Below are positions 44,899-53,606 of a DNA stretch of 64,000 nucleotides, in pieces. This DNA is from Nocardia jiangxiensis NBRC 101359 (GTDB lineage: Bacteria; Actinomycetota; Actinomycetes; Mycobacteriales; Mycobacteriaceae): positions 124,001 to 188,000 of the forward strand of contig NZ_BAGB01000041.1 in the NCBI RefSeq assembly GCF_000308615.1, read 5' to 3'. Position numbers and translations under genes: made by a program. Position 1 is the stretch's first letter; the number at the start of each line of letters is the position of its first letter. The notes under the pieces were generated by a model. It was given only the letters and a program-made list of their open reading frames with translations, was not told where the DNA came from and ran no database searches.

Positions 44899-46278
44899 CT
44901 ATGAATGCGTCACGGCTGGAAGGGATTCCGCGGACACCGCGGGTAGTGGCACCAGGCCGGAGCGGTAGGCGCGGATGCGTTCGCAGCGCTCGGTGAAGGT
45001 GTCGCGGGCTTCGAGGGCGATCGCCTCGAGTGCTGTTCGGGGATCGTCGGCGTGGCGCAGGGCCCGTGCTGCGAGCAGGAGTTTGCGGGGCGGGTCGATC
45101 ATGTGACGTGGTGCGCGCACGCGCGAGATCGTTTCCATCACCGCGACGGCCAGTGCCGGATCGGCTGCGGCCTCGCGATACAGCTCGATCTCCAGCGGGT
45201 TCATCTCGGTGCCACGGGCGAGGCGGTTGGTGTACTGGTAGATCTCCAGGCAGTCGGCTTCGCGGCGCAGCTCCCACTCGGCCAGGCGCCGGTCCAGGGC
45301 GATCGGATCGTCGAGGACGGCGGCGGTGGATTCGCCGAGCAGTCTGCCATAGCGCAGGGCGTCGCGAATTCCCTGCGCGGTCACCGGATCCTTGAAGTGC
45401 CCGGCGTCGCCGGGCAGCGCCCAGCCGGGCCCGGTGGAGCGGCGGAAATAGGAAGCGATATCCACCGCCGAGCGGATCCGCCCGCGCAGGGTGGCTCCGG
45501 TCAATCTCGTTGCCAGCCCGGGGATTTCGGCGATCATGTCGCGGTAGGACTGCTCGGCGCGGCCGACGCCGCGCGGCGCCATCTGCACCGGCGGCTGGAT
45601 CAGGCACAGCACCAGCCCGTCGTCGCACGGGAACGCGGTGCCCAGCAACTGCCCGGCTCGCCACTGCGCGGCGATCGAGCGGTCCTGATCGGCGGTGTCC
45701 TCCCAGTAGCCGTAGCAGCAGGCCCGCCCACTGGGCGATCGCCGGTACGGCGCGGCCGCGCCGACCTGTTTCGCGACGGTGCTGCGCCGTCCGTCCGCCC
45801 CCACGACGAGGCGGGCGCGGATCTCGTGCGAGGTTCCGTCGCGATCGTGGTACCGCACACCGCACGCGCGCCCGTTCTCCCAGAGGAGTTCATCGACCCG
45901 GACCTGCTCGCGCAGTTCGGCGCCGGCCGCGCGGGCCGTATCCACCAGTGCCGCATCCAATCCCACCCGGCGCACGCACATCGAGTAGTCGATGCCGCCG
46001 TACGGGGTGAACGGTGCGGCCACGGTATGTCCGGCGCCGACCGCCATGCCCGTGGTCAACCGCGGCGCGCCCAGGGCGCGGACCCGCTCGAGCGCGCCGA
46101 GCTGCCGCAGTTCGAACACCCCGGAGGACCACAGCAGATGCGTCGACAACGTCTCGGAGGGAAACGAGGAACTGTCCAGGCCGATCACCCGGCGACCGGC
46201 CCGCGCGAACGCGATCGCGGTAGCCGTTCCGGCACAACGGGTTCCGACGATCACGACATCGGTTTGTTCTGCGCCCAC
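44899..46278 (-). CDS. FAD-dependent oxidoreductase, geranylgeranyl-reductase / PHBH-like
   Basis: 459 aa flavoprotein. FAD motifs: VVIVGTRCAGTATAIAFARAG at the N-terminus, VGADGRRSTVAKQVG in the middle and GDAGHFKDPVTAQGI for the FAD ribityl contact. The DAALVDTARAAGAEL segment fits group A hydroxylases or GGR-type reductases. The exact substrate is not inferable. Divergent from the TetR gene at 46351 across a 72-bp operator region. Confidence 0.85.
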   Translation of the reverse strand: MGAEQTDVVIVGTRCAGTATAIAFARAGRRVIGLDSSSFPSETLSTHLLWSSGVFELRQLGALERVRALGAPRLTTGMAVGAGHTVAAPFTPYGGIDYSMCVRRVGLDAALVDTARAAGAELREQVRVDELLWENGRACGVRYHDRDGTSHEIRARLVVGADGRRSTVAKQVGAAAPYRRSPSGRACCYGYWEDTADQDRSIAAQWRAGQLLGTAFPCDDGLVLCLIQPPVQMAPRGVGRAEQSYRDMIAEIPGLATRLTGATLRGRIRSAVDIASYFRRSTGPGWALPGDAGHFKDPVTAQGIRDALRYGRLLGESTAAVLDDPIALDRRLAEWELRREADCLEIYQYTNRLARGTEMNPLEIELYREAAADPALAVAVMETISRVRAPRHMIDPPRKLLLAARALRHADDPRTALEAIALEARDTFTERCERIRAYRSGLVPLPAVSAESLPAVTHS

Positions 46279-46297
46279 GACGCCTCCCAGGATGGCG

Positions 46298-46329
46298 GGA
46301 CACTATGTTCGGACACTATGTCCTATAAA
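46298..46329. promoter_or_regulatory. Tandem operator between the flavoprotein and TetR genes
   Basis: GGACACTATGTTC (46298-46310) and GGACACTATGTCC (46311-46323) are head-to-tail 13-mers differing at one base. They create TGTTCGGACA (46306-46315). CATAGT boxes on the minus strand and TATAAA (46324-46329) on the plus strand are plausible -10 elements overlapped by the repeats. Confidence 0.6.
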
Positions 46330-46350
46330 GGAGGATGAGAGGTCGGCGCA

Positions 46351-47085
46351 ATGATGTCAAGCGCCCCGGAATCGACACCGCCGCCGATCTCTACGGCACA
46401 ATGGCCGCATGCCCGCACCACTGCGAACACACCGCTCATGCCCTCGCTGACCCGGACCTCCCGGGCGCGCGGGCAGCGCGACGGACATCGGGAGGCCATC
46501 GAACGCCGGGTGCTGGCCGCGGTCGATCGACTGCTGGCCGACGGGACAGCCTTCACCGAGATCGCCGTCCAGCGCATCGCCGCCGAGGCCGATATGGCGC
46601 GGTCCACCTTCTACCGGTACTTCCCGGACAAGAGCCGTCTGCTGATCCGGATGGCCGAACTCGCCACCGCCGATCTGTTCGGCACCGCCGAACGCTGGTG
46701 GTCCCAGGACCATTCCGAGGGCGAGCCAGGCGTGCGCGCGGCCATGCGCGCGATGATCGCCGGCGCCCGCGCCCACGGACATCTGCTGCAGGCGCTCATC
46801 GAGGTCGCCGCCTACGACCGCGAGGTCGGAGCGTACTGGCAGGGCCGGATCGCCCGCTTCGTCACCGTGGTGTGCGAGCGGCTGATCCGGGAACAGGAGC
46901 ACGGCCGCATCGATACCTCGATCGACCCCGTCACGACCGCGATCGTGTTGACCGCCATGGTCGAACGCTCCATCCAGTACGCATTCCTCGCCGATCCCGC
47001 ACCCGACGACGACCAGCTGGCCCGCACCCTGGGCCGCACGATCTGGCTCACCGTCTACGGCGAGCGGACCACGCCTTCGGGCTGA
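46351..47085 (+). CDS. TetR-family regulator
   Basis: 244 aa if started at ATG 46351, 215 aa from ATG 46438. HTH is TEIAVQRIAAEADMARSTFYRYFPDKSRLL; the C-terminal part is a generic TetR ligand domain. It is divergent from the flavoprotein gene, which it probably represses along with itself through the tandem repeat at 46298-46323. Confidence 0.88.
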   Translation: MMSSAPESTPPPISTAQWPHARTTANTPLMPSLTRTSRARGQRDGHREAIERRVLAAVDRLLADGTAFTEIAVQRIAAEADMARSTFYRYFPDKSRLLIRMAELATADLFGTAERWWSQDHSEGEPGVRAAMRAMIAGARAHGHLLQALIEVAAYDREVGAYWQGRIARFVTVVCERLIREQEHGRIDTSIDPVTTAIVLTAMVERSIQYAFLADPAPDDDQLARTLGRTIWLTVYGERTTPSG

Positions 47086-47550
47086 ACCACCCACCGGCTC
47101 GCCCGCACAGCGAGTCGCACATCCGGAAAACATGCACCGTCCCGACCTCACTCACGTTGCTCAGCGACAGTGCGCCCGAATGAGCCCGTCCCGGTCCGGA
47201 TGCCCCACCCTACCGGTCGGCAAGATGCAATCCCCTTGCCGCACAGGGTGATAGTCGAGCCCGACCGATGCGTGGCCCGGTGACCGATGCACATGCGGCA
47301 GGAACCCGGTGCGCCGTCACGCGCGGCGAAGCGGCGCGGTTCCCATCCGAGGCCCGGCATTCCAGGGCCCGATGCGCCACTTGTGATGTCCTCGTGCACC
47401 AAGTCGGCGTAGGGGACGCTGTGACCTGCCAAAACAGAGTCCTGAAACCTGTTCACCACGGATCGGCGAAGTTACCGTGGAGTGCGTCGCCGTCGCTTCG
47501 AGGATCCGTCGACCGGGTCGTTCCGGAGCGCGATGCAAAGGAGCATGCTG
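47086..47550. other. Intergenic stretch without a recognised gene
   Basis: 465 bp. A minus-strand frame at 47148-47459 (103 codons) has scattered cysteines but no family signal and atypical composition; it is not called. No clear terminator after the TetR gene was found. Confidence 0.35.
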
Positions 47551-47793
47551 ATGACGGGCACGACGCATCCCGCCTACGGCAACTGCACGTGCAGTGACCG
47601 ACCGACCCGCCGGGTCATCGTGTATTTCGAAAACCCCGGCGCTACCGGCGATCTCGTTCTCGAATACGCGGCAACATACACCGAGGCATGCGAATTCGCC
47701 TCCGCAGCGGTGCGCAGCGGCCTGGCCATAACGGTGGATCGCAAGATCCGGCCCGAACTACGTCCGCTGCCCTGCCGCCGTCTCTGGCGCTGA
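47551..47793 (+). CDS. Small hypothetical protein
   Basis: 80 aa from ATG 47551, with AAAGGAG seven bases upstream. It reads TGTTHPAYGNCTC near the start, then VIVYFENPGATGDLVLEYAATYTEACEFASAAV, compatible with a small alpha/beta domain, and a basic end. No family recognised. It precedes the P450 operator by 25 bp. Confidence 0.5.
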   Translation: MTGTTHPAYGNCTCSDRPTRRVIVYFENPGATGDLVLEYAATYTEACEFASAAVRSGLAITVDRKIRPELRPLPCRRLWR

Positions 47794-47818
47794 TCGGCCA
47801 CAACCCTTGCCGCACTGC

Positions 47819-47858
47819 GGTACGTTCGCGTACCGTACCCCTGGTACAGAGACGTACC
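47819..47858. promoter_or_regulatory. Two GGTAC-N6-GTACC operators before the CYP138-like gene
   Basis: GGTAC-GTTCGC-GTACC (47819-47834) and GGTAC-AGAGAC-GTACC (47843-47858) are two inverted repeats with identical arms and spacing, centres 24 bp apart, with another GTACC between. They end 19 bp before the P450 start. A partial match (CGGTACGG) occurs at 49286-49294 at the start of the downstream TetR gene, its likely binder. Confidence 0.65.
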
Positions 47859-47877
47859 ACGGTGGGAGGGGTCACGC

Positions 47878-49218
47878 ATGACCACAGTCAGACTGCCCGA
47901 CGGCCCGACCTCGCCGGGCTTCGTGCAGAACCTGGAGATTCTGGCCGGGCGCACCCGCGCCTGGCGTCGCCTGCACGATCGTTACGGCCCGGCGTTCACC
48001 GTCGCCACCCCGCGTCTGGGACGGACGGTCGTACTGTCCGATCCGGCCGAGGTGAAGGCGCTGTTCACCGCGGGCCCGGAGGTGGCCGACAACATCGATG
48101 TGAATCTCGGCCAGGTCCTCGGGCCGGGCTCACTGTTCTCGATCACCGGCGACGAACACCGCAAGCAGCGCAAACTGCTCACCCCACCGTTCCACGGCCG
48201 CCGGTTGAAAGCGTACGAGGAGATGATCGAGCAGGAGACGGTCCGGGAGATGGCCTCGTGGCCCTCGGGCCGAGAATTCGCCACGATGGACTCGATGATG
48301 CGGATCACCCTCAACGCGATCCTGCGCGCGGTCTTCGGAGCGGACGGCGCGGAATTCGACCAACTGCGCGCGGTACTGCCCAAGATCGTCCTGCTCGGCT
48401 CGGCACTGGTCGCACTCCCGATACCGCGAAACTTCCTGGGCCGCTTCGGTCCCTGGGCACGATTCGCCGCCCATCGCCGCCGCTACGACCGGATCGTGGA
48501 CCGCCTGATCGATCGGGCCGTGGCCGCCGGACTCGACGGCCGCGACGACGTGCTGGCGATGATGCTCCAGTCCCGTTACGACGACGGCACGGCCATGACC
48601 CGCAGCGAGATCGCCGACGAGTTGCTGACCCTGCTCACCGCCGGTCACGAAACCACCGCGACCACTCTCGCCTGGACCGTCGAGCGATTGCGCCGCCACC
48701 CGGATGTGCTGCGCCGCTTGGTATCCGAGGTGGACGCGGGCGGTTCGGAACTGCGCGAGGCGACCCTGCTCGAGGTACAGCGGGTGCGGCCGGTGATCGA
48801 TGTGACCCCGCGGCAGATCCGCGTCGAGGAGCTGCAACTGGGCCGGTGGACCCTGCCGAAGGGGCAGAACGTGCTGATCAGCATCCGGCTGATGCACGAC
48901 AACGAGGAGTTGTTCCCGCGGGCTCGCACCTTCGATCCGGATCGGTTTCTCGACGTGCGGCCGGGCACGTTCAGCTGGATCCCGTTCGGCGGCGGCGCGC
49001 GCCGCTGCATCGGAGCGGCGTTCGCCACGTTGGAGATGAACGTCGTATTGCGCACGCTGCTGCGGGATTTCACGCTCGAGCCCACCGACGCACCGGACGA
49101 GCGTGCGCACTTCCGCGGTGTGGCACTGGCTCCGGCCCGCAGAGGCCGCGCGGTGGTCCACCGCCGCGCCGCCCGGCCCGCGGCCGGCACGGTCGCACAG
49201 GCCGAGGCGCGCGCCTGA
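47878..49218 (+). CDS. Cytochrome P450, CYP138-like
   Basis: 446 aa. Has ITGDEHRKQRKLLTPPFHG, I-helix LLTAGHETTATTLAW, and haem ligand C377 in FGGGARRCIGAAFATLEM. Overall pattern follows the CYP135/137/138 group of mycobacteria. The last 30 residues are an Ala/Arg-rich tail without P450 homology. GGGAGGGG precedes the ATG at 47878. Followed 74 bp later by a TetR gene, probably its own regulator. Confidence 0.9.
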   Translation: MTTVRLPDGPTSPGFVQNLEILAGRTRAWRRLHDRYGPAFTVATPRLGRTVVLSDPAEVKALFTAGPEVADNIDVNLGQVLGPGSLFSITGDEHRKQRKLLTPPFHGRRLKAYEEMIEQETVREMASWPSGREFATMDSMMRITLNAILRAVFGADGAEFDQLRAVLPKIVLLGSALVALPIPRNFLGRFGPWARFAAHRRRYDRIVDRLIDRAVAAGLDGRDDVLAMMLQSRYDDGTAMTRSEIADELLTLLTAGHETTATTLAWTVERLRRHPDVLRRLVSEVDAGGSELREATLLEVQRVRPVIDVTPRQIRVEELQLGRWTLPKGQNVLISIRLMHDNEELFPRARTFDPDRFLDVRPGTFSWIPFGGGARRCIGAAFATLEMNVVLRTLLRDFTLEPTDAPDERAHFRGVALAPARRGRAVVHRRAARPAAGTVAQAEARA

Positions 49219-49292
49219 GCAGCGGGCCGGTGGGAACGGGATGCGGGCGGCGCATGTGGTCGCCCGCGGGCGCGGACACTACCCTCGGTACG

Positions 49293-49898
49293 GTGACCCG
49301 CGCCGAGCCCGCTTCCCACCCCGCCGCGGCCGAGTCGGGATTCAGGCGCCGTCTGCTCGACGGTATGGCCGAGGCGGTGCGCAGGCAGGGCTACCGGGAA
49401 ACCACCGTCGCCGACGTCGTCCGGGAGGCCCGCACCTCGCGCCGGACCTTCTACGAACACTTCAGCGGTAAACAGGACTGTTTCATCGAGCTGCTGGCCG
49501 AACGCAACAGCGATACGATCCGGCAGATCTATCAGGCGGTCGACCCGTCAGCGCCCTGGCGCACGCAGGTCCGGCAGGCGATCGAGGCGTGGATCGCCGC
49601 CTCGCAGCACGACCCGTCCATCACCCTGGCCTGGATTCGCGACATCCCCGCCCTCGGCGACAACGCCCGCGAACTGCACCGGACGACCGGTGAGGCGTTC
49701 GTGGCGCTGATCCGAAACCTCACCGCCACACCGCAATTCCAGTCGGCCGAACTGCACCCGCCCTCACGCGCGATGGCCACGATCCTCTACGGCGGCTACC
49801 GCGAACTCATCGCATCCACCGTCGAGGCGGGCGGCGACATCTCCGAAATCGTCGACGTCGCAGTGGAAACCGCGATCGCGCTCATCGGGCCGCGCTGA
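49293..49898 (+). CDS. TetR-family regulator, probable controller of the CYP138-like gene
   Basis: 201 aa from GTG 49293. HTH is TVADVVREARTSRRTFYEHFSGKQDCF. A TACCCT box at 49280-49285 ends seven bases before the GTG, suggesting a leaderless transcript, and CGGTAC overlaps the start. The frame open further upstream is the shadow of the P450. Confidence 0.88.
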   Translation: MTRAEPASHPAAAESGFRRRLLDGMAEAVRRQGYRETTVADVVREARTSRRTFYEHFSGKQDCFIELLAERNSDTIRQIYQAVDPSAPWRTQVRQAIEAWIAASQHDPSITLAWIRDIPALGDNARELHRTTGEAFVALIRNLTATPQFQSAELHPPSRAMATILYGGYRELIASTVEAGGDISEIVDVAVETAIALIGPR

Positions 49899-49916
49899 GT
49901 CCGGCTCTCACACAGC

Positions 49917-50399
49917 TCACCGGGGTTGCAGGATCAGGACCGGGATCTCGCGTTCGGTCCATGCCTGATAGGTGTCGAAGTCGGCGTAGGCGGCCACCAG
50001 CAGCGGCCACAGGCGGGCGCGCTGGTCGGCGTCGGCGACGACGGCGTGCACGGCGCGCCGCTCACGGCCGATCTGGATGTGCGTGTCCGGATTCGCGCGC
50101 AGATTGTGGTACCACTGCGGATTGGTCGCGCGACCGCCCTGCGAGGCGACGACGATCGTGTGCGCGCCGTCGGCGGTGTAGAGCAGCGGCGTGGTGTAGG
50201 TGGCGCCGGACTTGCGGCCGCGATGTTCGAGCAGCAGGGTCGGCACCGGTTTGCGGAAACCGGCTCCCACGCGCCACTTTCCGCCGATCCGCCCGCCGGT
50301 GCGCCGGTAGACCCAGACCTGGGCGCGTCCCATGATCTTGAAGACCTTCGGCAGGATCGGGGAGTCGAGTTGTTTCGGGCGCGGCGGGGCGGCGGTCAT
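49917..50399 (-). CDS. Deazaflavin (F420)-dependent nitroreductase-family protein (DDN-like)
   Basis: 160 aa. Signatures of the Ddn/FDOR-A family: RAQVWVYRRTGGRIGGKW, LLLEHRGRKSGATYTTPLLY, GGRATNPQWYHNLRANPDTHIQIG and a C-terminal PVLIL. The family uses F420H2 to reduce quinones or nitroaromatics. ATG 50399 matches the family start; the frame extends to 50657. Confidence 0.9.
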   Translation of the reverse strand: MTAAPPRPKQLDSPILPKVFKIMGRAQVWVYRRTGGRIGGKWRVGAGFRKPVPTLLLEHRGRKSGATYTTPLLYTADGAHTIVVASQGGRATNPQWYHNLRANPDTHIQIGRERRAVHAVVADADQRARLWPLLVAAYADFDTYQAWTEREIPVLILQPR

Positions 50400-50626
50400 G
50401 GGCGTTCCTTCGTGCTGTCGAACGTACTCACTCGACCATACGTAATCGGATCGCGTGCACGGTCGAGAGGTGAGCACCCTGCCGATCGGCATCCGCACCA
50501 GCCGATCGTGCGTGACGGCCGACTGCCGTGCACTCCGAATCCACTGCACTCCAAGCAGTTTCATCGAAAGCACGGCCGCGCGATCACGCTGGGGAAATAG
50601 AGCTGGCGACCTGCGGATCGTCCGGG

Positions 50627-50694
50627 TAACATTCGCGCCCAGCTTCTTTCGGATCAATTTCTTTCGGATCGATCACGGCGGCCTCGCCGTGATC
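50627..50694 (+). promoter_or_regulatory. Leader with direct repeat and 10-bp hairpin before the zinc-ribbon membrane gene
   Basis: TAACAT (50627-50632) is a possible -10. Then TTCTTTCGGATC occurs twice at 50644-50655 and 50659-50670 (period 15), and GATCACGGCG / CGCCGTGATC (50671-50680, 50685-50694) is a perfect 10-4-10 hairpin 18 bases before the ATG. This is the only structured part of the 313-bp divergent gap 50400-50712. Confidence 0.55.
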
Positions 50695-50712
50695 GGGGGT
50701 AGGGGTATACGA

Positions 50713-51183
50713 ATGACCAATCCTGGTGCGCTGCAAGGCTTTCCACAGCAGATCCAGCAGCCGATGATGGCGCAGCAGCAGCCCATGCTGTACTGCGCGC
50801 ACTGCGGCGCCACTCCGGCCGCGGCGGTCGACGTGCGCGGGCATCGCGGCCTCCTGGTCTTCATGCAGTTCCTCCGGATGCCGGGACCGTTCTGCCGCGA
50901 CTGCGGTCTGGCCACCTATCGGCGGATGACCGTGGAGAGCGTCTGGCTGGGCTGGTGGGGCCCGATGTCGATGTTCATCAATCCGCTGACGATGCTGTTC
51001 AATCTGTTCGCCTACAACAGCATCGCCAAGCTCGCACCGCCGGTTCCGGGGATGCCGGGCCGCCCGATGGACCCGGGCAAACCGCTGTTCCAGCGGCCCG
51101 CGGCACTCGGATTCCTGATCCCGATCGTCCTGACGACCGTGATCCTGACCGCCATCGTGATCAGCTCGACCGGGTCGGCGTAG
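50713..51183 (+). CDS. Membrane protein with zinc-ribbon-like cysteine pairs
   Basis: 156 aa. Gln-rich N-terminus (QQIQQPMMAQQQ), two CxxC pairs (CAHCG and CRDCG) that look like a zinc ribbon, then two hydrophobic segments (VWLGWWGPMSMFINPLTMLF and the C-terminal LIPIVLTTVILTAIVI). No defined function. ATG 50713 is the first plausible start. Confidence 0.8.
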   Translation: MTNPGALQGFPQQIQQPMMAQQQPMLYCAHCGATPAAAVDVRGHRGLLVFMQFLRMPGPFCRDCGLATYRRMTVESVWLGWWGPMSMFINPLTMLFNLFAYNSIAKLAPPVPGMPGRPMDPGKPLFQRPAALGFLIPIVLTTVILTAIVISSTGSA

Positions 51184-51279
51184 CCCTTGAACCCGATCAC
51201 CTCGGCCCGGCCCGGAATCTCCGGTTCGCCGGATCCGGAAACGGTCGCGACCCGCGTCCCGCGCTGCTAGCTTGCGGCC

Positions 51280-51936
51280 GTGGACCTCTTCTCACGCTCG
51301 TGGTCGGCGCTGCGCGCCACGATCGCCGAACTGCACGACGAGGATTTCGCACTGCCCTCCGGATGTACCGGATGGCTGGTGCGAGATCTGGTGTGTCACT
51401 TGCTGATCGGCGCCCAGGACATCCTGATCACCCTGGTCACCCCCGCCGATGCCGAACCGACGCGCACCGCGCTGTCCTACTGGGAAATCGATACCACGAC
51501 GCCCACCGGCGACGATCCGCTCGATGCGCTGATCGTCCGGCTGGCCGCGGCCTATCAGGAACCGCAACTGCTCAAACTGCACTTCGACGATGTCGGATCG
51601 GCTGCCGGTCGCGCGGCCGAACTCGCCGATCCGGACCGGCGCATCGCCACCCGCGGCGAGGTGCTCACCGCCGCCGACTATCTCGACGCCTATGTGCTGG
51701 AGTGGACCCTGCACCACCTCGACCTGATCGCACAGCTGCCCGGCGAACCCGAGCCGCCGGCCGAGAGCCTGGCCCACGCGCGCCACATGCTCGAGCAGGT
51801 CACCGGCGCCACGTTCCCGCCCGCGCTCTCGGACCGGGACGCCCTGTTGATCGGCACCGGCCGCCGCGCGCCCAGCGACAGCGAACGCGTCGAGCTGGGC
51901 GATCTGGCCGGGAAGCTGCCCTTCGTCCTGGGCTGA
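51280..51936 (+). CDS. Mycothiol-dependent maleylpyruvate isomerase-family protein (DinB fold)
   Basis: 218 aa with the MDMPI N-terminal fold: metal-ligand candidates in LVRDLVCHLLIG and the later EWTLHHLDL. The family includes mycothiol-dependent isomerases and thiol transferases. Substrate unknown. GTG 51280 is used. Confidence 0.78.
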   Translation: MDLFSRSWSALRATIAELHDEDFALPSGCTGWLVRDLVCHLLIGAQDILITLVTPADAEPTRTALSYWEIDTTTPTGDDPLDALIVRLAAAYQEPQLLKLHFDDVGSAAGRAAELADPDRRIATRGEVLTAADYLDAYVLEWTLHHLDLIAQLPGEPEPPAESLAHARHMLEQVTGATFPPALSDRDALLIGTGRRAPSDSERVELGDLAGKLPFVLG

Positions 51937-52063
51937 GTGAACAGCCGACGAACCGGCGGGACAGCCAGTGCTGCTTGGTGTATCTATTGAATGTTCCCGT
52001 CCCTGAACACCCGGATCGCTCGACGCCGAGCCCCGCGCGTCGAACCGATCCCGGAGGCCGAGC

Positions 52064-52855
52064 ATGACCAGGTCGAGTCCCTCTCGAACACCGCAGTTCA
52101 CCCGCTACGTCGCGCTCGGCGATTCGCAGACCGAGGGGGTCGGCGACCCCGACGGCAGCGGCGGACTACTCGGCTGGGCGGACCGCCTCGCGCAGGTGCT
52201 CGACCGGCTGCATTCGGGCCTGAACTACGCCAATCTGGCTGTTCGCGGCCGGTGCGCGAACCAGATCCGCGCGGAACAGCTGGCTCCGGCGTTGGCGATG
52301 AAGCCCGATCTGGTGTCCGTGGTTGCCGGGATGAACGACCTGCTGCGGCCGCGATACGACCGCGACGCCGTACTGGCCGATATCGAGAGCATGTTCGCGG
52401 CGTTCGCCGCCATCGGCGCGCAGGTGGTCACCTTCACATTTCCCGATATCGGAGCGGTCGCTCCGCTGGTTCGGCCGTTGTCCGGACGCGTCCGGGAGAT
52501 GAACATCGCCTTGCGTACCGTCGCCGCGCGGCATCGGGTGACCGTGATCGACTTCGAGCCCGTGCCCGCCACCACCGATCGACGGGTGTGGACCGACGAC
52601 CGGCTGCACCTGAATCCGCTGGGCCACGAACTGGTCAGCCGGGCGGTCGCCGACGGCCTGGGGCTCCCGGGTGCGGACGCCACCTGGCGCACCGCGCTGC
52701 CGCCCGATCCGAATCACCCGCGCCCCGCTGTGCTCAGCGACGAACTGCGCTGGGCCACACGCCATCTCATTCCCTGGGTGGGCCGCCGCATCCGCGGGGT
52801 CTCCTCGGGAAACCGGCTCGGCGCCAAACGCCCCGATTTGCTTCCGATCACCTAG
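52064..52855 (+). CDS. SGNH/GDSL-family hydrolase
   Basis: 263 aa esterase-fold protein: block I LGDSQTEGVGD with nucleophile Ser, Gly in NLAVRGR, block III GMND and block V DRLHLNPLGH with Asp and His. No signal peptide. The C-terminal 40 residues are basic. The substrate could be an acyl ester or acyl-CoA. Followed after 37 bp by a CPBP protease gene. Confidence 0.88.
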   Translation: MTRSSPSRTPQFTRYVALGDSQTEGVGDPDGSGGLLGWADRLAQVLDRLHSGLNYANLAVRGRCANQIRAEQLAPALAMKPDLVSVVAGMNDLLRPRYDRDAVLADIESMFAAFAAIGAQVVTFTFPDIGAVAPLVRPLSGRVREMNIALRTVAARHRVTVIDFEPVPATTDRRVWTDDRLHLNPLGHELVSRAVADGLGLPGADATWRTALPPDPNHPRPAVLSDELRWATRHLIPWVGRRIRGVSSGNRLGAKRPDLLPIT

Positions 52856-52892
52856 ACACGAGCCACGACTTTCGCGAAACGGCGGTGTGCGC

Positions 52893-53573
52893 ATGAGAAT
52901 TCGACGATGGCGGCGGGTGTATCTGGCCGCCGAGTACGCGGCGTTGTTCTTCGGCGGCACCACCGCCTACAACGCGGTGTTGCGCGGTAAGCCGCCGATT
53001 CCGGCACTGCTCGCGCTGGCCGCCGGGGCGACGATCTACCTGCGGCGCTCTCCCGGTTTCGACCGGACCTCACTGTGGCGCAGCGACGCGTTCGGCGAAC
53101 AGGCGCGTTCGATGGCGGTGTCGGCGGGCGCGAACGCATTGGCGCTCACCGCGGCGACCACCGTGCTCCGACGGGAGGATCTGTTCGATCTGCCGCGCCG
53201 CAATCCCTGGCTGTGGCTCGCGGTGATGGTGCTGTATCCGGCGCTGAGCGTGTATCCGCAGGAACTGGTATTCCGGTCGTTCCTGTTCCACCGGTACGCA
53301 CCGGTCTTCGGTGAGGGTCCGGGGATGGTCGCCGCGAGTGCCGCGGCGTTCGGATACGTGCACATCATCTTCGGCAACTGGTTCTCCGTCGCCGCCAGCG
53401 GTGTGGGCGGCTGGCTGTTCGCCTCGCGCTACCTGCGGAGCCGGTCGCTGTTCACCGCCTCGGTGGAACATTCGCTGTACGGAATCCTGATCTTCACCAT
53501 CGGCCTGGGCAGGTACTTCTATCACGGCGCGGTGCCGCAGACCGGTGCCCGGCGCGCGCTCGGGACCGCCTGA
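52893..53573 (+). CDS. CPBP-family intramembrane protease-like protein
   Basis: 226 aa with several transmembrane helices. Family motifs appear as QELVFRS (usually EExxxR; the first Glu is Gln), FGYVHIIF (FxxxH) and SVEHSLYG. The Glu to Gln change could lower or alter catalytic activity. ATG 52893 begins MRIRRWRRVYLAAEY. Confidence 0.8.
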   Translation: MRIRRWRRVYLAAEYAALFFGGTTAYNAVLRGKPPIPALLALAAGATIYLRRSPGFDRTSLWRSDAFGEQARSMAVSAGANALALTAATTVLRREDLFDLPRRNPWLWLAVMVLYPALSVYPQELVFRSFLFHRYAPVFGEGPGMVAASAAAFGYVHIIFGNWFSVAASGVGGWLFASRYLRSRSLFTASVEHSLYGILIFTIGLGRYFYHGAVPQTGARRALGTA

Positions 53574-53606
53574 TCGGATCGGAAAGCCCTTGCGGGCGTA
53601 GCGAAT

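Noticed and set aside
44627..45865. Long antisense-type open frame of 412 codons
   Set aside because: It overlaps the flavoprotein gene in another frame, is Arg/Pro-rich and has no family signal; a high-GC shadow.
47148..47459. Minus-strand frame with several cysteines in the gap after the TetR gene
   Set aside because: No ribosome site, no recognisable domain and no gene-like neighbours; not enough support.
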